From CAWCKS01 sp963763485 (GTDB lineage Bacteria > Pseudomonadota > Alphaproteobacteria > Rhizobiales > Xanthobacteraceae), in NCBI GenBank assembly GCA_963763485.1, contig CAVXOW010000007.1:682001-746000 (forward strand): a DNA stretch of 64,000 bases, written 5' to 3'. This document shows positions 9,217-17,794 of this stretch, piece after piece. Numbering within the stretch: the stretch's first letter is position 1; the number at the start of each line of letters is the position of its first letter. A program made the position numbers and the translations under genes. The notes beneath the pieces were generated by a model. That model made no database searches. It was given only the letters and a program-made list of their open reading frames with translations, and had not been told where the DNA came from.

Positions 9217-9405
9217 GGCTTTGATCCTTGGTCGTGTCCTCGAGGGTGTTTTGGGTCTAGCGCGCGGCGAGTTAATCAGAAACAGGCCCGCTTATGCAGA
9301 TCACGCAAGCTGCCATGAAACCATTCGCGCGAGAACGACGGGTGTCAACCGGCACAATTTGCTATAGCCGATTGAACCGAACTCTCGCCAACAAGAAGAG
9401 AAACG

Positions 9406-11703
9406 ATGGAAGCGCTAGGCACCCTGCAGGTCGTTGATTTCACCAACGGTATCGCTGGACCGATCGTCGGCATGTTCATGGCCGACTTCGGGGCCGAAGT
9501 GGTCAAGATCGAGCCGCCCTCAGGCGATCCGACCCGCAACACGCCCGGCTTTTCGATGTGGAACCGCGGCAAGAAGAGCGTCGTGGTCGATCCGGCCAAT
9601 GCCGTACAGCGTCGCTGGCTCGGCGACCTCATCAGCGGCGCGGACATCTGCATCATCAAGGATGCCTCGACCCTGAGCCAGTTCGGCCTGTCGGCCACCG
9701 ATCTCGCGGCCCGCAACGCCCGCCTGCTTATCATCGAGACGCCGCCTTACGGCCGCGAGACCCCCTGGGCCGGCGGCCATGAGTCGCAGGCGCTGCTGGC
9801 GGCGCGGGGCGGCATCGCCTGGCGGCAATCCTCGACCGACGGTGGCCCGATCGACTCCGTGTTCCCGCACCTGCTCTATGTCCAGGGTCTTTGGGCGACG
9901 GTCTGCACGGTCGCGGCTCTGATCGAGCGCGAGAAGTCGGGCTTCGGCCAAACCATCGCGGTTTCTGGCATCAATGCCGTGATGGAAGCGGCGGTCGGTG
10001 CGCTGACCGTCAATCCTGACAATCCCGATCCCAGCACCGCGGTCGGTCTCGGCGGCCGCCACCCGACCTACACCCGCTACCCCACCAAGGATGGCAAATG
10101 GGTTGCCTGCGGCGCCCTTGGCGGCAAGTTCGAGACATGGCTCGTCAATGCGCTGGGCCTCGGCGACATGCTCAAAGAGGAGCGCATGGGCGGCAATATT
10201 GCCAACATCGTGCTCGCGACCAATGTTGACTGGGCCAAGGACAAGATTCAGCGCGAGTTCATGAAGCGCACCCATGACGAGTTGGTGAAGATGATCACCG
10301 AACTCGGCATTCCCTGCGGCTCGCTGGGCCCGACCGAGGAGTGGCTCGACCACGCGCAGGTCAAGGCCATCAACATGCGCGCCGAGGTCAAGGATCACGA
10401 GCGCGGCGCCACCACCATGCCCGGCATTCCAGTCAACCTGACCAAGACGCCCGGCAAGGTGCGGGGACCCGCGCCGAAGCTCGGCGCCGACACCGGCAAG
10501 ATCACGGTGCGGCCGGCGCCGGCGCGGCCCGACAAGACGCCGCAGCTCAGGCCTGGCCCTTTGTCCGGCTACCGCATCCTCGATATGGGCACCTTCGTCG
10601 CCGGCCCGTATTGCGGCTCGCTGCTCGCCGAACTCGGCGCCGACGTCATCAAGGTCGAGCCGCTGACAGGCGATCCCTTCCGCGCCACCGGGTTCACCTA
10701 CAACCGCGGCATGCGCAGCGTCGCGATGGATCTGCAGAACGATGATGCGCGCAAGGCGTTCTACGAGATGGTCAAGATCAGCGACGTCGTGATCGACTCG
10801 CTGAGGCCCGGAGTGACGAAGAAGCTCGGCATCGACTTCGACAAATTGAACTCGCTGAAGCACGGCGTGGTCACCGTCTCGCTGTCGGCTTACGGCGAAG
10901 GCGGACCGCTGTCGCACCTGCCCGGCGTCGACATGGTGCTGCAGGCCATGAGCGGCATGATGACTTCGCAAGGTGGCGACGACGAGCCTGTCGCCAACAC
11001 CATCGCGATCATTGACGTGACGACGGCTGCGATGTGCGTGCTGGGCAGCGTGCTCGGCATCTATCATCGCGAGCGCACTGGCGAAGGCCAGCGTATCTGG
11101 GATTCGCTTGCGGCGACCGCGACCTATCTGCAGTCTGAGGAACTCGTCCGCTATGATGGACGGCCGGCCAATGTGAAGGGCAGCGCCAATCATCGCGGCC
11201 CGGGCTGGCTCGACCGCTTCTACAAGACCAGCGACGGCTGGGTTCGCGTACAGGCGGAGAACCCCGATGCCGTGACCAAAGAGACGTTGGCCAAGGCGGG
11301 CATCAAGCTGAATGGCTTGAATGACAAGGTCGCGGCGATGACCGAGGTGCTGGCGCCGCTGTCAGGCGACGAAGCGGTGAAGCGGCTCGCCGCAGCTGGC
11401 GTGGCCGCAACCCGCGCCCGGCGTGTCTCCGAAGTGCTGCGTGATCCGCAGCTCGTGCAGGATCAGTTCGTCCACGTTCGCGCGGCATCCGATGGTACGT
11501 TCTTCACGTCACCCGGCCGCTTCGCGACGTTCAGCCGAACCCAGCGCTCCGGTCCGATGCCGGTTGCCGGCGTCGGCGAGCACGCGGTCGACGTCCTGAC
11601 CAGCGCCGGGCTGTCGCGCGACAAGATCAATGCGCTGGGGAAATCGGGCGCGATCACCATCGGCCAGCCGGTCGAGCAGAAACTCGCACCGTCCTATCGC
11701 TGA
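9406..11703 (+). CDS. tandem-domain CoA-transferase, family III (CaiB/BaiF)
   Basis: A 765-residue protein made of two family III CoA-transferase units in one chain. Unit 1 begins LGTLQVVDFTNGIAGPIVG and carries DFGAEVVKIEPPSGDP. Unit 2 begins near residue 385 with LSGYRILDMGTFVAGPYCG and repeats ELGADVIKVEPLTGDP. Family III enzymes move CoA between carboxylates via an aspartyl-CoA intermediate and normally work as interlinked dimers of about 400-residue chains. Here the dimer may be covalently fused; unit 2 looks the better preserved. It is followed after 27 bp by an enoyl-CoA hydratase, so it probably activates an acid for CoA-dependent breakdown. Donor and acceptor are unknown. Confidence 0.92.
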   Translation: MEALGTLQVVDFTNGIAGPIVGMFMADFGAEVVKIEPPSGDPTRNTPGFSMWNRGKKSVVVDPANAVQRRWLGDLISGADICIIKDASTLSQFGLSATDLAARNARLLIIETPPYGRETPWAGGHESQALLAARGGIAWRQSSTDGGPIDSVFPHLLYVQGLWATVCTVAALIEREKSGFGQTIAVSGINAVMEAAVGALTVNPDNPDPSTAVGLGGRHPTYTRYPTKDGKWVACGALGGKFETWLVNALGLGDMLKEERMGGNIANIVLATNVDWAKDKIQREFMKRTHDELVKMITELGIPCGSLGPTEEWLDHAQVKAINMRAEVKDHERGATTMPGIPVNLTKTPGKVRGPAPKLGADTGKITVRPAPARPDKTPQLRPGPLSGYRILDMGTFVAGPYCGSLLAELGADVIKVEPLTGDPFRATGFTYNRGMRSVAMDLQNDDARKAFYEMVKISDVVIDSLRPGVTKKLGIDFDKLNSLKHGVVTVSLSAYGEGGPLSHLPGVDMVLQAMSGMMTSQGGDDEPVANTIAIIDVTTAAMCVLGSVLGIYHRERTGEGQRIWDSLAATATYLQSEELVRYDGRPANVKGSANHRGPGWLDRFYKTSDGWVRVQAENPDAVTKETLAKAGIKLNGLNDKVAAMTEVLAPLSGDEAVKRLAAAGVAATRARRVSEVLRDPQLVQDQFVHVRAASDGTFFTSPGRFATFSRTQRSGPMPVAGVGEHAVDVLTSAGLSRDKINALGKSGAITIGQPVEQKLAPSYR

Positions 11704-11730
11704 CGCCGGCACAAAAAAAGGCTACGCCCA

Positions 11731-12543
11731 ATGAGCACCATCGATACCGGCACGACTGATCTGTTGTGCACAATCGCCGACGGCGTCGCGACGCTGACGT
11801 TCAACCGACCCGAGGCGAAGAACGCGCTGTCGACCCCGATGTCGCAGGGGCTCATCAAGATGCTGAAGCACTGCAACGAGGATACTGCGGTACGCGTCAT
11901 CCTGTTGACCGGTGCGGGTGGTGCTTTCTGCGCTGGCGGCGACGTCAAGAACATGGGGGATCGCCGTTCGCCGTCGATCACGCCCGACGAGCGGTTGAAG
12001 GAAATGAAAGCACGGCATCGCGGCGTCGGCGGCCAGATCGTGGCGTCGCCGAAACCGACCATTGCCGCGGTCGCGGGACCTGCTGTCGGCGCAGGCCTTG
12101 CCATCGCGCTCGCCTGCGACATCCGCATTGCCGGGCAGTCGGCGTTTCTCTCCGGAGGCTATTCCAAGATTGGCCTCAGTGGCGACTATGGCATAGCCTG
12201 GCTGCTGACCCGTACCATCGGCACCTCGCGCGCTCGCGAGATGATGTTCACCTCGGACCGGATCGCCGCGCCGCGCGCGGAACAGCTTGGCCTCGTCAAT
12301 CGTGTCGTGCCGGACGCTGAGCTGGCGACGGCGGCGCGCGCGCTCGCGGTGCAGATCGCCGACGGACCGGGCGATGCACTCCGGCTGATCAAGGAAAACC
12401 TCAACGAAGCGACCTTGATCGACTATCCGACCGCAATCGATCACGAGTCCGAGCGCATTGTCCGGATATCGGCTTCGGAAAATCACAAGGAAGCGGTCCG
12501 CGCTTTCGTTGAGAAGCGCAAGCCGATCTTCAATCGAGCGTAA
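11731..12543 (+). CDS. enoyl-CoA hydratase/isomerase family protein
   Basis: A 270-residue crotonase-fold protein, expected to hydrate or isomerise an enoyl-CoA. It shows the CoA-binding and oxyanion-hole blocks FNRPEAKNAL, GAGGAFCAGGDVKNM, and AVAGPAVGAGLAIALACD near residue 110. The glutamates of classical hydratases are not clearly in place: the usual acidic position appears as GGYSKIGLSGDYG, with Gly and Asp. An isomerase or a divergent hydratase is therefore possible. It lies 27 bp after the tandem CoA-transferase and is probably in the same transcript. The divergent thiolase and SDR supply the remaining steps of a CoA-thioester pathway. Confidence 0.92.
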   Translation: MSTIDTGTTDLLCTIADGVATLTFNRPEAKNALSTPMSQGLIKMLKHCNEDTAVRVILLTGAGGAFCAGGDVKNMGDRRSPSITPDERLKEMKARHRGVGGQIVASPKPTIAAVAGPAVGAGLAIALACDIRIAGQSAFLSGGYSKIGLSGDYGIAWLLTRTIGTSRAREMMFTSDRIAAPRAEQLGLVNRVVPDAELATAARALAVQIADGPGDALRLIKENLNEATLIDYPTAIDHESERIVRISASENHKEAVRAFVEKRKPIFNRA

Positions 12544-12604
12544 GCTTCTCTGCAGAGCCTGCCATATCTCCGGGTCAGGCTTTGTCGAGGCGGTGTCGCG
12601 ATCG

Positions 12605-13684
12605 CTATCCCGCGGCCTTCGGCAGCGGCAGCACGCTCGATCGCCTCGGCCACTGCATGCTGACCAGGATCGCGATGACTATCGCGGCGAACAGGAAAAT
12701 GACGAGCGGGATCGCCCAGTTCCAGTAAGTGCCTCGGTCGATCATTGCGCTGCGCTGGGGATCCTCGGCGAGGTAGAGAACGCTCACCGTGTCGCCGCGC
12801 CGATAGCTGGGCGGATTGCTCCCCACGCTGTCCTTGAACTCGAAGTATGAGTTTTTCGACAGGCGAACTCTGACGATCGGGTAGTAGCTGTAGTGACCGC
12901 CGTTGCCTGAACTGGACTCTTCCTTCAAGCGCACGACCTCGCCTTGCGCGCGCAGCCCGGCCAACTCAAGGTGACTGATCCTGACACTCTGGTAGGTGCC
13001 GACGGCAACCAGGATCGCCGCAAAAAACACGAGAAGCGGGATCGCCAACCTGGCGTTCTGGGCCTGCTTCTGTTGCGCCTGCGCGACCGCGGCCCCGGAC
13101 ACCAGGCTTTCGATCGGTTTTACATCCGCCGGGTCGATCGCAGACGGATCCAGCTGATGCTGTTTTCTCCATTCCGTGATGGAAAGGCGTTGACCCCTGG
13201 GAATGAGGGTGCGGTACCCGCGTTCGACGAGATAGATAGATAGGCCGACGGCCATGACCCAGGTCATCTTGGTGATTGGGTAGGCCGTGAATGCGATGTA
13301 GGCGAGCCCAATGCCGAGCGCAAAAAGGATGAGGCCGAGCGCGTCGAACACGTAGTTGTTGGCCGGCTGCGCCTCGTTCGGGTTGTGGGCAGAGATCAAC
13401 AGAGGGACGATCCGCCCGGTTTCCCTTCCACGAGTTGAACCTGAACCGATGCTGGATTTCGCCAGATGCGTCTGTCCATCGGGCAGCGTGTAGCGGTAGG
13501 CCGGAAAGTAGGTGCCGCCATTCGCGACCACACCGATAATGGTTCCCGATGTGCGGTAGGCGTGCAGCCGCGTATGAAGCGCGTTGCCGAGGAGCAGCCC
13601 GCCCAGGCCGAGGCAGACGAGCGCGCCGAAACACAGGCCGACCTGATTATAGGCCTGGGTGCTTTGGAAAATCAGATTGAACAT
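12605..13684 (-). CDS. DUF3592-type multi-pass membrane protein
   Basis: A 359-residue predicted inner-membrane protein. Hydrophobic segments lie at about 18-38, 112-132, 137-155, 212-230 and 320-343. Two similar extramembrane modules follow the membrane segments: about 45-100 (containing GGTYFPAYRYTLPDG) and about 240-310 (containing YYPIVRVRLSKNSYFEFKD and GDTVSVLYLAEDP). This is the DUF3592 pattern, in which a beta-rich domain carries a G-x-x-V-x-V-L-Y-like turn. The fold appears duplicated in one chain. No function is established for the family. It is convergent with the enoyl-CoA hydratase and divergent from the ABC exporter. Confidence 0.75.
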   Translation of the reverse strand: MFNLIFQSTQAYNQVGLCFGALVCLGLGGLLLGNALHTRLHAYRTSGTIIGVVANGGTYFPAYRYTLPDGQTHLAKSSIGSGSTRGRETGRIVPLLISAHNPNEAQPANNYVFDALGLILFALGIGLAYIAFTAYPITKMTWVMAVGLSIYLVERGYRTLIPRGQRLSITEWRKQHQLDPSAIDPADVKPIESLVSGAAVAQAQQKQAQNARLAIPLLVFFAAILVAVGTYQSVRISHLELAGLRAQGEVVRLKEESSSGNGGHYSYYPIVRVRLSKNSYFEFKDSVGSNPPSYRRGDTVSVLYLAEDPQRSAMIDRGTYWNWAIPLVIFLFAAIVIAILVSMQWPRRSSVLPLPKAAG

Positions 13685-13898
13685 GCCTGTCGCTCCGTTC
13701 TACGCGGCGCGAGTCTCTCCAGCAGCAACAAATTATAAGCCCCGCAAGCCGCATGCCTCGCATAACAGGTGTCAAGCTAGATATAGCTCGCAATTGCTAC
13801 TTCAGATTTTATGCGTTGCGTAGAAATCGATCGGCCCTAAGACCCACAACGCAGCCCGATTCACCGCCACGCAATAACTTGCCGTCATTGTGCGCGCC

Positions 13899-14675
13899 AT
13901 GCTGCGTGCAACCGTGCCTTCCGTCGAAGCCGCTGATCTCGCCCTCTGCCTGCGAGGGTTAACGAAACGTTTCGACCGGCCGGTGGTCGACCGGCTCGAT
14001 CTTTCGATCAAGCGCGGCGAGTTCTACGCCCTGTTGGGGCCGAACGGCGCCGGCAAGACCACGACGCTGCGCATGGTCGCGGGGCTGTTGAAGCCCGACG
14101 GCGGCGCGATCTCCGTGCTCGGCATCGACGCGCTGCGCGATCCCATTGGCGCCAAACAGCTGATCGCCTGGGTTTCCGACGAGCCGATGCTCTACGACAA
14201 GCTGACGCCGATGGAATATCTCGAGTTCGTCGGTGGACTTTGGGGTGTCGAACCGACGGCCTCCGAGCGTTCCGCCCGCGAGCTTCTCGTCTCGCTCGGC
14301 CTTGAGGCGCATCTGAATGAACGCTGCGAAGGGTTTTCCCGCGGCATGCGTCAGAAGGTGACGCTCGCCGGCGCGCTGGTACACGACCCAAAGCTGATCA
14401 TTCTCGATGAGCCGTTGACCGGCCTCGACGCCGTCTCGGCGCGGCATGTCAAGAACCTGCTGCGCGAACGCGTCGCGCGCGGCCGCACCGTGATAATGAC
14501 CACGCACATCCTCGAGGTCGCCGAGCGCATGGCGGATCGCATCGGCGTGATCGCGTCGGGCCGGCTGATCGCCGAGGGCACGCTCGAAGAATTGCGCCAG
14601 CAAATCGGCCAGGGCCACAGCAGCCTCGAAGATCTTTTCGTTGCGCTGGTCGGCGGCGAGACCATCGCCGCATGA
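13899..14675 (+). CDS. ABC transporter ATP-binding protein (exporter type)
   Basis: Nucleotide-binding subunit of an ABC-2-like exporter, about 258 residues. Numbering from a possible upstream GTG (13890), Walker A is GPNGAGKTT (50-58), the signature is FSRGMRQK (149-156), Walker B is LIILDEP (169-175), and the H-loop His follows in MTTHILEVAE. At the Q-loop position the sequence reads VSDEPMLYDKLT, as is common in EcsA-like ATPases. I chose the ATG at 13899; the GTG at 13890 is equally possible, and neither has a clear Shine-Dalgarno. The stop overlaps the permease start (ATGA), so the two subunits are translationally coupled. The exported substrate is unknown. Confidence 0.92.
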   Translation: MLRATVPSVEAADLALCLRGLTKRFDRPVVDRLDLSIKRGEFYALLGPNGAGKTTTLRMVAGLLKPDGGAISVLGIDALRDPIGAKQLIAWVSDEPMLYDKLTPMEYLEFVGGLWGVEPTASERSARELLVSLGLEAHLNERCEGFSRGMRQKVTLAGALVHDPKLIILDEPLTGLDAVSARHVKNLLRERVARGRTVIMTTHILEVAERMADRIGVIASGRLIAEGTLEELRQQIGQGHSSLEDLFVALVGGETIAA

Positions 14676-16198
14676 ACTCGACCGCGACGCTCGCCTGGTT
14701 CGCGCGCCACGAGCTGCGCATCGCCTGGCGCGACTGGCTCGGCATGATGACGTCAGGCCGCCGGTCGCGGCGTATCGGCGTCGCGCTCGGCCTCGTCATT
14801 GTTGCAGCCGTGATGCACCTGTTGGCCTATGCCGTGGTCGGGCGCGCCGGCGATCCCTTCGCCGCGCCCACGCCGACGACACTGATCGTGATCAGCGTCA
14901 GCATCGTATTGGGCTGGGCGTTGGTGCTGTCGCAGGCCATCGAGCAGGCCACGAAGGTGTTCTACGCCCGCGGTGATCTCGATTTGATCATGTCGTCGCC
15001 GTATCCGCTCACCACAGTGATGTCGCTCCGGATGGGCGCGGTCGCGCTGACCATGATCGTGCTGGCGTTTGTCATGGTCCTGCCGTTCGTCGACGTGCTG
15101 GCACTGCGGGATGGCCCGCGCTGGTTTGCGACCTATGGCGTGACGATCGCAGCGGCCCTGTCAGCGACCGCCACGGCGCTGCTGGCGACCATCGCGTTGT
15201 TCCGCATCTTCGGCCCGCGCCGCACACGGCTTGCTGCTCAGGTCGTCTCGGCAATCGTCGGCGCGGGGTTCGTCATTGCGCTGCAGGTCGGCGCCATCCT
15301 GTCCTACGGCACGATGTCGCGGTTTGCGGTACTGATGTCGGATCGCGCAGGCGTCTATGCGCCATCGCCCGACAGCATTCTGTGGTGGCCGGCGCGCGCC
15401 ATCCTTGGCGACAACGTCGCCCTGTTTGCGCTACTGGCCGCCAGCCTGACGCTGCTCGGCACCGCCATGGCGGTTTGCGCGCCATTGTTCGGCGACAGCA
15501 TCGTCAGTGTCGCTGGCGGCTCCGTTTCGACCAGAACGGTGGTTGCGGCGAAGCCGTTTCGCGCGCGTTCGCCGCAGCAGGCACTGCGTCGCAAGGAACT
15601 GATGCTACTGCGCCGTGACCCCTGGCTGGTCTCGCAAACGATGATGCAACTGCTGTATCTCGTGCCACCGGCTTTGATGATGTGGCGTTCTTTCGGTACG
15701 GGCGCAGGCACCGCGCTTCTCCTGGTGCCCGTCATCGTGATGGCCGCCGGCCAGCTCGCCGGCGGTATCGCCTGGCTGTCGATCTCCGGGGAGGATGCAC
15801 CGGACCTGATCGCCACGACGCCGCTCGCGCGGTCCGCGGTGATGCGCGCCAAGATCGAGGTCGTGTTGATCGCGATCGCCGTTGTGCTGGCGCCGCTGCT
15901 GGTGCCAATGGCGGTCGTAGCGCCGGCCGCCGCGCTGGTTGCGGCATCCGGCGCGGCGATTGCCGCGATCGCTGCAACAGCGATCCAGTACTGGTTTCGT
16001 GCGCAGGCGCGGCGCAGCCAGTTTCGCCGGCGGCACACCTCGTCGCGGATCGCGACGTTTGCGGAAGCCTTCTCGTCGATTGGATGGGCGGCGGTGTCCG
16101 CGCTGGTGTTGCTGAACCCGCTGGTCGCGGGCGTCACCGCTGTCGTGCTACTGCTGGTGCTGGCGCTGACCTATGTGATCAGCCCGCGGCGGACGTAA
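14672..16198 (+). CDS. ABC exporter permease, multi-pass membrane protein
   Basis: A 508-residue integral membrane partner of the preceding ATPase, overlapping it by four bases. Hydrophobic segments are visible at about 34-53, 68-88, 115-140, 155-180, 192-212, 250-275, and in pairs through 330-440 and 465-500. The loop after the sixth segment carries the QQALRRKELMLLRRDP stretch often seen at the ATPase-contacting coupling helix of large ABC-2 permeases (for example EcsB-like or the PF16949 group). Probably two copies assemble with two ATPases in the cytoplasmic membrane. The gene ends 13 bp from a convergent small ORF. Substrate unknown. Confidence 0.86.
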   Translation: MNSTATLAWFARHELRIAWRDWLGMMTSGRRSRRIGVALGLVIVAAVMHLLAYAVVGRAGDPFAAPTPTTLIVISVSIVLGWALVLSQAIEQATKVFYARGDLDLIMSSPYPLTTVMSLRMGAVALTMIVLAFVMVLPFVDVLALRDGPRWFATYGVTIAAALSATATALLATIALFRIFGPRRTRLAAQVVSAIVGAGFVIALQVGAILSYGTMSRFAVLMSDRAGVYAPSPDSILWWPARAILGDNVALFALLAASLTLLGTAMAVCAPLFGDSIVSVAGGSVSTRTVVAAKPFRARSPQQALRRKELMLLRRDPWLVSQTMMQLLYLVPPALMMWRSFGTGAGTALLLVPVIVMAAGQLAGGIAWLSISGEDAPDLIATTPLARSAVMRAKIEVVLIAIAVVLAPLLVPMAVVAPAAALVAASGAAIAAIAATAIQYWFRAQARRSQFRRRHTSSRIATFAEAFSSIGWAAVSALVLLNPLVAGVTAVVLLLVLALTYVISPRRT

Positions 16199-16210
16199 AC
16201 CTCGAGAATC

Positions 16211-16528
16211 TCAGCAGGACGCGACCCAGCCTTCCGGGAAGGGAAGATGCGGCCACGGACCTTCATTGTCGTTGGCCGCGATCGGCACAATGATCAGGTC
16301 GTCAATTTCGCCTGAGAACAGGTCGCGAGCCGTCGGGCCCGCGCTCATGTTGGCGCGGACCACGTCCAGCAATAAATCGAATTCTGCTTCACCCAGTTCT
16401 GCTTCAAACATGACACCCTCATCGTCGGTGCATCGTGCCGCGCACTCCCTTCGCTTGTGGTTCAGCCAATCGCTAAAATTGTCCGCATCCGGCCGAATTG
16501 CCTGAACCGAATTGAGGCAGTTCAACAC
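16211..16528 (-). CDS. small hypothetical acidic protein
   Basis: A 105-residue reading frame from a GTG at 16528, rich in Asp and Glu, containing DNFSDWLNHKRRE, FEAELGEAEFDLLLDVVRAN and ending PWPHLPFPEGWVASC. The compositional pattern (acidic helices, a conserved-looking Trp-rich end) looks more protein-like than the neighbouring shadow frames. The start is weak, however: the frame stays open upstream into the region opposite the serpin signal peptide, and no domain was recognised. It is convergent with the ABC permease. Existence is plausible, not proven; function unknown. Confidence 0.4.
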   Translation of the reverse strand: MLNCLNSVQAIRPDADNFSDWLNHKRRECAARCTDDEGVMFEAELGEAEFDLLLDVVRANMSAGPTARDLFSGEIDDLIIVPIAANDNEGPWPHLPFPEGWVASC

Positions 16529-16583
16529 CAATGAGCCTGTTAATGTGAGATTCACCAATTCGCGGCGAGGCCTCGTGATACCG

Positions 16584-17786
16584 ATGTTCCGCCAGGTCGT
16601 GTTTGCAGGCGCCGTGAGTGCGGCCTTGCTCGTGCCTTTCGCCGTGCGTGCGCAGGATGCGGCCGCTGAACGCACGCTCGCCGCGCAGGCGAAATTGACG
16701 ACGGCGCTGGTCGACCGGCTGCAGCCTACGGGCAAGGAGAACGTGATCGTCTCGCCCGCCGGCGTCGCGGCGGTGTTCGCGCTACTCGACATCGGCACCA
16801 GCGATGGTTTCCGCGAAGCTGCCCACACCGTGCTCGGTTATGACAGCCGCCGTGCTGCTGCCGCTGATTTCGAGGACTTGCGCGACCAGATCGCCAGCGT
16901 CGATCATCTCGCCGGCAGCGCCGCCGGAACCTTTTCGTTCGCCAATGCCGCCGTGTTCGACCCGAAACTCAACGCCAATCCGGACGTCATCGCGCGGATG
17001 CGCCAGAGCAAGGCCGACGTGTCGATCCAGCCGCTCGCCGACCATGCGACGGTGAACGCCATCAACGATTGGGTCGCGAAGAAGACAAACAACCTCATTC
17101 CGCAGATCGTCAATGACAGCATCGCCGACGCCGGGCTGATTGCCCTGAATGCGCTGTATTTCAAAGACGATTGGGCCGTGTCGTTCAATAAGGCGCAGAC
17201 GCAGCTCGCATCATTTCGCGATTCGAGCGGCGGCGTGTCCGATGTGCCGATGATGCACGGAGTGATGTCGACGCCGTTCCGCGCAGCGGGCCGTTTCGCA
17301 GCGGTAGATTTGCGCTACAAGTCGGGGCGCTTCTCAGTGACGCTGGTGACGACGCGCGATGCGCCGGCAACCTTCGCCGAATTCGCCGGCGTGACCAGCT
17401 GGCTGTCGGGCAACGAGTTCGAGCTCAGTAGCGTCAACGTGCAGATGCCGCGCTTCACGCTGCGGCAATCAATGGACCTGCTGCCGGCGCTGGATGCTGC
17501 GGGCCTCGCGAATGCGCGGCGTGATCGCGCCGCGTTCGCGCCGATCACAAACAACGTGCTTGATATCTCGGCGATCCTGCAGAAAGTCTATCTCGGCATC
17601 AACGAGCAAGGTACCGAGGCCGCCGCCGCAACGTCAGTAATGGTGCGCGCAGCGTCGATCGCGCCGACCAGGAATGATGCCATCACGCTCGACAAGCCGT
17701 TCATCTTTGCGCTGCGCGACAACCTGACCGGCCTGATCTTGCTGTCCGGCTATATCGGCAGGGTGCCGGCCGAACAGACACAGTAG
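16584..17786 (+). CDS. exported serpin-family protease inhibitor
   Basis: About 400 residues from the ATG at 16584 (GAGG upstream), beginning with a Sec signal peptide, MFRQVVFAGAVSAALLVPF then AVRAQ, so the mature protein is periplasmic or secreted. The body has serpin hallmarks: ENVIVSPAGVAAVFALL (helix B region), LIALNALYFKDDWA, and the C-terminal KPFIFALRDNLTGLILLSGYIG. The reactive-centre hinge reads EQGTEAAAAT, the small-residue pattern required for loop insertion in inhibitory serpins. Counting from its Gly as P15 puts Ala-Ser at P1-P1', suggesting elastase-like serine proteases as targets. Serpins are suicide inhibitors; a physiological target cannot be named. It is convergent with the monooxygenase gene. 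Confidence 0.9.
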   Translation: MFRQVVFAGAVSAALLVPFAVRAQDAAAERTLAAQAKLTTALVDRLQPTGKENVIVSPAGVAAVFALLDIGTSDGFREAAHTVLGYDSRRAAAADFEDLRDQIASVDHLAGSAAGTFSFANAAVFDPKLNANPDVIARMRQSKADVSIQPLADHATVNAINDWVAKKTNNLIPQIVNDSIADAGLIALNALYFKDDWAVSFNKAQTQLASFRDSSGGVSDVPMMHGVMSTPFRAAGRFAAVDLRYKSGRFSVTLVTTRDAPATFAEFAGVTSWLSGNEFELSSVNVQMPRFTLRQSMDLLPALDAAGLANARRDRAAFAPITNNVLDISAILQKVYLGINEQGTEAAAATSVMVRAASIAPTRNDAITLDKPFIFALRDNLTGLILLSGYIGRVPAEQTQ

Positions 17787-17794
17787 CCAACGCC

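Noticed and set aside
9520..11193. 557-codon minus-strand frame opposite the CoA-transferase gene
   Set aside because: Shadow of a strongly supported gene; His/Arg/Val-rich composition without any motif.
13899..14675. Missing Q-loop glutamine in the ABC exporter ATPase
   Set aside because: The VSDEP wording at this position is common in EcsA-type ATPases, so it is not an anomaly.
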